Below, one piece after another: positions 55,870-64,000 of a stretch of 64,000 nt of DNA. The DNA is from Brachionus plicatilis (Eukaryota; Rotifera; Eurotatoria; Ploima; Brachionidae). The notes beneath the pieces were generated by a model. It did not search any database and had not been told where the DNA came from. It saw nothing but the letters and a program-made list of their open reading frames with translations. Each line of letters starts with the position of its first letter. The first letter of the stretch is position 1. The position numbers were made by a program, and so were the translations under genes. The DNA lies in contig QEOQ01000206.1 in the NCBI GenBank assembly GCA_010279815.1, forward strand, positions 672,147 to 736,146, in the 5' to 3' direction.

Positions 55870-57627
55870 TTATTTTTGTAAAATATTTTTCAAAGATTTT
55901 ATTTAAATAAATTTTCAATTTTATTATTAATTTTTTAATTTTAATAAAAATTTTTGTAATTGTCTAATTGTAAATATTTATTTATAAAACAAAATAGTTT
56001 TAAAATTTGCCATAAAAGAAAAATTAAGATGGGTTAAATGAATAAAAAAAAACAACGCATAATTTTGTTTGATTGAATTGCAAAATTTTTGAATATTTTT
56101 TTAAAAGAAGATTGAAAATAAACAAAGCTGTTTAAAAGTCCAAGTCATTAAAATTAAAGTGCATGTCATGTTTTAAATTCAAAGTCCAGATTTAAAGTCT
56201 TTGACTTGGACTTGACTAAACTTGACTAATGAATTTTAAGCAATTCTCAAAATAAAATATTTTATGAAGGTCTTAATAAAATTGAACTTTTTAAATCTTT
56301 TTTTATATTGAACCAAAATGCACAGTTTTCGCGGATGCTGAATTAAGATTTAAACAAATTTGTTTTCACCTTGAAAAACTTTGACTTTATTTTTAGCATC
56401 TTCAAAAAAAATCATATATTTATTACATATCAGGTATTTATTTTTTTATTTTGGCTTACCAGGTTATGCGACCAATAAATGGTAACTTTAATTTGAATTA
56501 AATTTTAACTAATTATATGAATAAAAAAAAAAATTGATTGATTTTTTTATTTTTTATAAAATTTTATTAGTCACCATATTAATAAAAATGATTATTAATT
56601 TTTAATACTGGTCATGTAATTGTATTTTTGGTTACATATTTCCTTGGCAATTAACTGAGCAAAATGACATTGGTCACATAAAATGAGAGACTCTTTTATT
56701 TTTTTTATTTTCAAGCTATTCATGGTTTTGGAAATCGGTTCTAATAGCTTGTTCGACGGGCATAAATCTTTCTAGCTGACCTCTGTGATTTTTTTAAACT
56801 ATTTGTTAAATTCAAGAGCTTGTTTGGATTGTTCAATCAATAAAACTTTATAGTTTTGAAAAATTGAAGCCAAGTATGTAAACTAAAACTATTTTATGGA
56901 CAAAGTGAAAAATTAAACATTTGTAAACGAGCTGTTCGCTTCTAAAAGTGTTCAAGTTTCTTTTTATTTTTCGAACAATTTAAAGGTTTCTAAATTTCCA
57001 AATACTAATTGCTCAAAATTAAATTTCCTTTTTTAAATTGAGCATTAAAACTTAAAAAATTTCTCAAATGTTTACCTGAATCTGGAATCAATTCCCATGT
57101 AAATATAATATTGATAATGTGATTTGAACATTGAAAAAGGTTAATTGTTGCCATGAATGAGCCGATATCGATTTATAAGGATGAATGGTAGCTGAGTCCA
57201 ATTGTACTTCATGAAAAATCCTATCAAAAGTTCATGTCGAAGAGACTTCAAAATCTTTTGAGTATATTTGAATTATTAACAAAAATTTTTTTTTTATAAT
57301 CATACAAATTCTTAATAATCTTAAATAATTAATTTTAATATCATATGCTTATCAAATTGGTAAAATAAAATGTAAACAATTCGTATCACAATTTTTCATA
57401 GCCCAGTACTTAACTTCAAACAATTGTAAAAAAATGCATTATCTGATGACTGCAAATCAAAGTTTGGAAAAGCTAACAAAAAAATTTTAATTTAAATCCC
57501 AATTTTGAAATTAGTAACTGAAAATATTGACTAAAAGTGTGCTAGTTAAAAAAAGCTCACAAAACTATGATAAAGAGATGGAAAATTTATCTGTGTAAAT
57601 TTTGATTATTTTTTAGATATTTTTGAC
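55870..57627. other. Gene-free stretch after the membrane-protein gene
   Basis: AT-rich, including an AATAAA-like site near 55906. At 56134-56228 an AAGTC-rich repeat occurs (aaaagtccaagtcattaaaa and later gtctttgacttggacttgac), homologous in part to 43752-43783. No gene. Confidence 0.55.
56134..56228. repeat. AAGTC-rich dispersed repeat
   Basis: Contains aaagtccaagtca at the left and tgacttggact at the right, which are inverted copies. The left part (aaagtc..agtca.taaaattaaagt) matches 43752-43778. So it is at least a two-copy dispersed repeat with inverted ends. Confidence 0.6.
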
Positions 57628-57988
57628 TTAACACTAGAAGACCTAATTTTTTTTTCTGCTAAAACCCGAAGGAGTTGAAAAACTTCATTTTTAAATTTCA
57701 ATGAAAAAAGAAGGTTTTTAGTGCAAGATTTTCTTTTGGACATTTTAATCATATAGAATTTATCTTATATTTAGAATTAGTTCAAATTGTTACAAAATTG
57801 CTGACTCGGAGAGAAAAAATAACTTCAAACCAATACAAAATGTTTGACAAGTAAAAAAAACTTCTCGGGTCTTAATGTTAATATTTTTATGGTTTTTTAT
57901 TAGCGATAAAATTAATTCTTTACAAAATTTAATTTACATTTTTGCAAATAAATTAGGGATTAAAATTTTTGAAAATTTCTTGTTTAGT

Positions 57989-58020
<32 letters not shown>

Positions 58021-58172
58021 TATATAATTTAGAAGGAATAGTTCCTCTTGGCAGCTCCGAACGGCGTAGTGCCTTCTTTTCAGCCAGCCTGTTAGGAATA
58101 TTTTTGTAATTTATGATTGTAGCTTGTCTTGTTTAGTTTACTTATATTTATATATAGGTCTTCTAGTGTTAA
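57628..58172. mobile_element. piggyBac-like non-autonomous element
   Basis: TTAA at 57628-57631 and 58169-58172 flank perfect inverted ends CACTAGAAGACCTA. The total is 545 bp. The TIR shares CACTAGAAG with the element at 12419-13029 but then differs (ACCTA versus CACCA), so they are related subfamilies. There is no transposase ORF. An inserted LINE 3'-end fragment with a TTTA tract lies inside at about 57985-58110. Confidence 0.85.
57985..58110 (-). mobile_element. LINE 3'-end fragment with (TAAA)n tail, minus strand
   Basis: On the plus strand a (TTTA)n run at about 57986-58020 is followed by ttagaaggaatagttcctct, then ggcagctccgaacggcgtag, then cttcttttcagccagcctgt. Read on the minus strand this is a LINE 3' UTR ending in (TAAA)n. 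It matches the copy at 43790-43870 and, weakly, that at 35720-35790. It is nested in the piggyBac-like element. Confidence 0.7.
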
Positions 58173-61100
58173 ACATTATATTTAAAATTCATTAATTTTA
58201 AAAAATTTTAATTTTAATTTTCTAAAAAAAATGACAAAGATAATAAGAATTTAGTATTTAAAAGAATTTTTGGGTCTGCTGAAAACAATTTTAAGGATGT
58301 TGAAGAGTTTTCGAGGCATGTTGTTCAGTCAGACCTTAAATTGATTGTTATTTTGATTAACAGTAGAAAGTGAAAGTTAATTGTTCTTTTCTGCTGAATT
58401 TTTTAAAACAATTAGGAAAAAATTTTCAAAAAGCTTATGACTTTGGCTTATTCTTCCATAACAGAACACAAATGTCGAATTTTAAATACAAATAAAAATA
58501 TTTTTTCAAAAATCAATACTCTATTGTAAGAAGGACTAAAATGGTTTTCTTTATTTAAATTATTTAAAAAATAGATAAATTTTAATTTATCTTGCATTTT
58601 TGATACAAATCTTAAATCTGTTATTTGATACATGATTCTAAATGGATATTGATCTATTCGTTTTTAAGATCTTTTTAAATAAGTGAAAAAATCAAATTTT
58701 CAAAGGGATATTTTCTTAAAAATCTAACTTTATAGTTTTTCTTATGTGATCAGAGACCGAAATTGAATTTTTACTTTTCACGAAATTTTCCGATGATATA
58801 TAAGAAGTTTTAAGATAAATTGTCTTTAATCTTACCAATTTCGTACTCAAGATCTTAATCCAATCAATTTCTTAAGATAAAGCTTAGCATTTAATCCATT
58901 TTCACATTAAATTATTTTGCCGCTGCCATTCCGTAATACAAATCCTATCCTAAGTCTTCTCTATCCGGTATATTTGTCTAAAACAGTTACAATCACATTA
59001 TATTTTATATCTGGACATAAATAATAAATTTTTCTTTCAAAAGTTTGGATCTTATTTTCTTGCTGTTAATAAGCTTTTTATTTTTAATTTTTTATTCAAC
59101 ATTAAAATTTTCTATTTATTTTTCTAATAATAATTAACGAGAAAACAGGGTTAGAAAAATTTTTAATCATTTGGAAGTTCCAATTATTCTTGTCTATATA
59201 AATAAATAAGAAGTGAAATCCTGGAACATGAAAAAATTGGAAAATTATTTGAAATAAAAGCACTGGAATCATGTGATATTTTTTATTATTTAGTAATTAC
59301 ACTTTATAAAATATTTTGATTTTTTTAATTTTATTTTTTATAAAAATCAAGTTACGATCTTTATAAAAGAATAAATTTTGCTAATAAATTTCAAAGGCTT
59401 ATTGTTACATCATAAAAACGGTCTCTTAAAGCAAACTCGACTACGTGTCGTTTTGAAAGAATTGAGAATTGAAAAATTAATCTGGATTCTAAAGATCGGA
59501 TTAGATTAGTTAACAATTATGCTTGATAATTTTAGATATTTAATTTATGATAAATCCTCAACAAGGATCAATTTTTTTCTTTTTTTTGAAGAACTGGTAA
59601 TGAAAAAAAAAATTAAATTACTCAGTTTTGATGTACTAATTTATTCCATAGATTGTTCATGGTTTTTGGAGATGGTTAATGCTATTTAAAATAAACAAAA
59701 AAAATGAACAGTTAATAATATTTTAATCTATTAGAGTATTATTTGCTGAAAACTTTTGACATTAATGGGAGATTTGTCTCCTTTAAAGTGAATTGTGTAA
59801 AAATGGATAAAAAATTTTAAGAGAATGAGCCCCTTCAGGTTGTTTAAGGCATCGATAGGTCGATTAAAAACGATTGAGCCAGTTCAAACTTTAGGTTAAT
59901 GGAATCAATCAATCTAAGTCTAAATCTCCATCAAAAAAAGGTCTCGTATTGGTTCATGTAATTCCTAAAAAAGATTTCACGATTTCAATGATGAAATAAT
60001 TTTAATATTTTGAAAATTCCTTTGATCCTTTTGTCTAAATAATTAAAATTCAAAGACCAACATCGACTATCAAAAATTTTTTATGGCAATTCCTTACCTT
60101 GTGTTGATAGAACACATAACCATCGTTAAATCACATGATTTAATTCCATCGACTATCTTGCTTAGTCACCAGACTTAGCTCTATAGAGCTCAGAGAAAAA
60201 AATACTGATTAATTCCAAAGACCATTATCAAAAGAAATTTCAGATGGGATTCAAAAGATATTTTTTTTTTGAAAATTTTAAAAAATTAAAAAATTTTAAT
60301 TGAACTTATTATTACTAATTTTTGATACCCCTAAGTAAATCTTATGTTACCATTAATAGAAACCAAGTTTAAACAATTATTATGAGAAATTTTATTAATT
60401 TTTAATAAAGGTAAACAATTATTTAAAATCAACACAAACAATAAATGTTTTCAGGAGTGATCGTTTTTTTTTCAAATTTATTTTACTAAAAAAATTTAGC
60501 TCCGGATTTTGATATGGTGCAATTTTGCGCCTATTAAAAAATTCACTTATAAATTTCATCATCTGCTTAAAATCTATGCTTTTCCTTAGTAATGATGCTA
60601 AACCGATGATTACGGAATTTTCTAATTCCCTTCTTCTAAAATAGAACCAACTTATTTGCGTAATATTTTTTTATAAAATGTTCAAATTTTTTTTTCAAAC
60701 ATCAAAATTTGTCATTTGCTTTTTTAATTTTGAAATTTTTTTCCATTTTTTTTTCTATTCTTTGTCAAAAATCAACGGGTTTTTATTTAAACAAAAATAA
60801 GCTTAAGTAAAATTTTGTCTTGATTGAACTTTGATCTAAATCAGGGGTACAATATTTGAATTGGAAATCTGCATTAATTTATTTTTATTTAAAAATATAA
60901 AATCAAATCAAATAAACTTTGGCACAGTAAGTCTTATTTTTTCTCATATTACAAAAAGCGAAGCTTGAACATCTTCTCTTTCAATAAAGCCCAAAATCCC
61001 TTAATCATAGTTTTTAAAAAGTTGAATGCAGGTTTAAATTTAAAGAAAATAATCTTTATCGAGCATAATATTCGCTTTAAATAGATGCCAAACTAGTATG

Positions 61101-64000
61101 GTATTAGATAAGAAAAAAAATTAATTAAACTTCTACTACTTTTAAACAATATAAAATTTTATTAGTTTCATTTACAGCTTTAGCTTTAACATTTAGACAT
61201 TTTTTTGCTCAGGATTTTTGCTTTTTACTGTTTACATTTTCGACGATTGTGTAACTTTTTAGTGGGTTTAAATTTAGTAATTTATTTTCGCCAAGTATCA
61301 AGAATAAGTTTCCATAGCTTGGCAAAAAGCTCCTTATTTTTTATTTTTGAACATCACTATTTTTATTGATTTTTATTAATTATATAATAATCAATAAAAT
61401 TAAATTTATGTTTTAGAAAAATTATGAGAATCAATGTGGAGAATGTTGAAATTGATTTTTGGAAGAATTATTCAGAACTGAGTGTAGTCTCGTGTCTAGA
61501 CAGTTGAGGCATTGTGCAGCAATAATGGATGGGGGTACCCACTTATGCTTCACAGCACTAGAAACTCCAAATTATGCCAAAGTTACATTCTAGAAAAAGT
61601 TGATTGCATTATTATGCTAATGTTTGTTGCAACATTTTCTATCTATCAAATAGAAAAAATTTTTCGTGTTGAATTTTACATAATTTTTTTAATGTTGTTA
61701 GCTTGGAAAAAACATGAGCGAACAAAATAAAAGAGAATTTATTTTTTTTTTTAGAAAAAGAAAAAACATTTCCAAATAGGATGCCTGTGCTAAATATTTT
61801 AAAAAAGCTTTATTTTAAAAGCCAAGTCCTAAGCAGTTTTTTAGTTGTGTAAGTGTACTAGCCACCCTTGTTGCATTTTAATTTGTTTGCGTCAGACGTT
61901 TTAGTTTAATTTTAAAATTTTCCCTTTAAAATTTAATAAATTCTTTTTTAAATAATAATAATAAATTTCTAAATTCTTCACTATTTAAAACGATGGCATC
62001 GTATAGTTTTCTTATTCTCAAGCAACAGTAGCATAGATTGCAATTCAATGTTTGCTCAGCACAAACGCTTCAAACAAATTTCAGTGCCTGAAATTTATCT
62101 CATTTCTCCATTTTTAAAGCCATCATGTGAACAAAGACGCTTTTGTGCTAGGTTACTTTCTTCAGTCAAAAGGTATTTAGTTTAGATCCAAGCGTGCTCA
62201 AGTCTTATCTTGAGAATAATATTATCTAACATTTTGGAGGGAGTCTAGGCAACGTTACAGCTCATATTACAAGAATACAGACGAAGGTGAATGTCAAAAT
62301 GATTAAGGAGAAACAAAGCTAGAGAACATGCTTGCAATTTTGGGCTTGCAAGCGTTTTTTTTTTATTTTTTATTTTTATTATTATAATAGCTAAACTCTA
62401 GGTTTAAACTCATTTTACTTTTTTTCCAAATTTCCTAAATTCAAAAGCAAAAATTTTTGCTTTTAATAAAAAAAAAATTTTTTTTTTAATTTTATTCGAC
62501 AGAAATTTTATGTGTAAAATTATCTTTTCCAAAGCTTTCTTTTCTTTGTGTAAACCACGCTTTCTAATTTGGAATGAGCAAAAATTTTCAATTATTTTTA
62601 CTTTGCCAAGTAAGTATAAAAAGCGAGAAATTTTGGTGAAAAGTTGTTGAGAAACATCCAATATGGCAAGCGGAGTGCTTTATTTTTTAAAATCGTTTTA
62701 AAAGTTCACCCGTAATTCCGAACTTGAGTGGGATACTAAAATGGCTATTAAACATTTAAATACAAAAAATAAAGACCTGAGTTTGTAATATACGGGTAAA
62801 CTTTTAGATCACGTATAAAATCACCGCCACTCGTCACAGCAACTAAATAGAGATTTTTGTCTGAGGTAGTTGGTTGTATGGTTTAGAATTGGAATCAATA
62901 CTTGTTCCCGAACTGGTGCAGCCAAGGCCTATCCAAATGATTCGCCTCTGGATGACCGAACCATTGGTCATCACTGGTCCGGAATAAAACTCAAGCTAAC
63001 CATACAACTTTCTAGCTTAAATGAACTTCTTGTTTTATCATCTCAATTCAATGCAAGATAACGATCACACTGTCCCTGAGACCCTAACTTGTGATGACTT
63101 TAAACAATTTTCTTATTCACAAGTTAGATTTTCAGGTATAGTGTAATCTGATTTATATCAACTTTTGATCATTTTTTTTAATAAAATTATTTTAAAATAA
63201 ATTTTTTTTCATTTTAATAATTAACATCGAATATTTTTCGAGCTTATTTGAACAATTTTTTTTTAAATAAATATTAAAAATTCATTTTCAATTAATTAAT
63301 CAAAAATGGTTTTTTGGTGCGTAACGTGCTGAAAGTTTGAGTTATCTCTTAAGAAAATTTTTTTTTAAGATTAGAAATTTACGTCATTCAATAATTTTGG
63401 CTTATTTGATAAAAAATTAACGTTTTAAAAAAAATATCTAATTTTGATCATTTTCGATAGTTTAACTTTTTCTATCCAAGCTATATCTGAAAATTTTTAC
63501 CTAAACACTTAACAGCGTCCTTATACAGCAATATTTTGATAATTATTTTTAAATTAAATTTCTAGAGTTAACAGATAAAATTTTAATTCAATTAACCAAA
63601 AATAATTATAAATTTGTGTGTGAAATTTTTTTCAGATAATATTTTAGGCAAGTAGGATTAAAAAACTTTTGCTTTTAATTTAAATTTAGTTAAAAAGTTT
63701 TTCTCTTTTTTTTAATGCATACATTTTTTATTTCAAAGAAATATTATTTTCTCTTTAATGTGAATTTTATGATTTAACTTACAATGAAAAAAAACATCCT
63801 TGCTAAATGAAGATTCTTTTATGCTATTTAATTCATTAAAAATAAGCAATTTTCAAATCAAAAAAAGTTTAAAATATTTTTTTCTCTTTCAAAAAACAAA
63901 ATTGCTCATTCTTTTATAAAGAAGAATACTTTTCTTAATTTTGAATTCAAAAATTCCAAAGACCTATGAATTGAAAAATTAAAAATCTGCATGTTTCATT
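58173..64000. other. Gene-poor stretch to the window end, about 5.8 kb
   Basis: No gene is recognised. Less AT-rich patches at about 61430-61600, 62200-62350 and 62690-63130 could be parts of coding or transposon sequence; the last is listed separately. Elsewhere AT-rich and without structure that I can name. Confidence 0.5.
62870..63061 (+). other. Coding-like island with short inverted ends, unassigned
   Basis: A 63-codon open frame on the plus strand reads from FRIGINTCSRTGAAKAYPND through SPLDDRTIGHHWSGIKLK to QLSSLNELLVLSSQFNAR and stop. It begins after an AG (gtctgaggtag) and could be an exon. The minus strand also has an open frame over the same bases. gttgtatggtt at 62873-62883 and aaccatacaac at 62998-63008 form an inverted pair, which instead suggests a small element. 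G+C is clearly higher than in the flanks. I do not recognise a family. Confidence 0.3.

Noticed and set aside
61512..61730. 72-codon plus-strand frame
   Set aside because: The first half lies in a less AT-rich patch but the rest is Phe/Ile/Leu-rich noise; no family is recognised.
1..64000. tRNA, rRNA, CRISPR arrays, bacterial operons or riboswitches
   Set aside because: None seen. The window is eukaryotic, and no cloverleaf with a proper A/B box was recognised by eye, although a tRNA scan was not possible.

Overview
This is a very A+T-rich eukaryotic (metazoan) nuclear segment using the standard genetic code. Introns are mostly 40-60 nt with GT...AG ends and T-rich tracts before the acceptor. 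The gene content is animal: filamin repeats, Kunitz domains, LAPTM4, RABAC1/PRA1, Asterix, SLC5 and SLC25 carriers, complex I 49 kDa, V-ATPase F and phosphatidylserine synthase. Compact AT-rich genes and short introns would fit a rotifer (Brachionus-like) or another small invertebrate. That placement is inference; nothing in the window proves it. All splice models were built by hand from reading frame, GT/AG and family alignment.

Layout. 1-10 kb (+ strand): 3' end of a filamin-type gene, a secreted double-Kunitz protein with a long acidic N-terminus, a small multipass membrane protein, and a complete seven-exon mitochondrial dihydroorotate dehydrogenase. 10.5-13.9 kb (-): a LAPTM4-like gene with a long luminal loop; its large intron holds a decayed piggyBac-like element. 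16.5-20.1 kb: TCEANC2-like and RABAC1 (+), a LINE 3' fragment, then Asterix/WDR83OS (-). 21.4-28.1 kb (+): two paralogous mitochondrial dicarboxylate carriers, one with introns and one without, separated by a foldback element, then an intronless SLC5 transporter. 29.5-34.7 kb: V-ATPase subunit F (-) and an eight-exon NDUFS2 (+) whose 1.65 kb intron carries an unexplained antisense coding-like island. 35.7-39.4 kb: repeats, namely two LINE reverse-transcriptase fragments on the minus strand, a non-autonomous DNA transposon with a perfect 9-bp target-site duplication, and a decayed ORF. 41.0-42.6 kb (-): seven-exon phosphatidylserine synthase. 42.6-55.0 kb: about 12 kb without a recognisable gene, with scattered transposon relics. 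55.0-55.9 kb (+): an unrecognised single-pass membrane protein. 55.9-64 kb: no secure gene; a second piggyBac-type element and one or two short coding-like islands.

The genes are mostly housekeeping and do not form a pathway. Several are mitochondrial (DHODH, two dicarboxylate carriers, NDUFS2) or act in endomembranes (LAPTM4, RABAC1, Asterix, V-ATPase F, PTDSS). This looks like ordinary mixing in a compact genome, not a functional cluster. I found no convincing new biological system. The best leads are the retrocopy-like carrier pair, the transposon relics with clear termini, the acidic Kunitz protein, and the antisense island inside NDUFS2.
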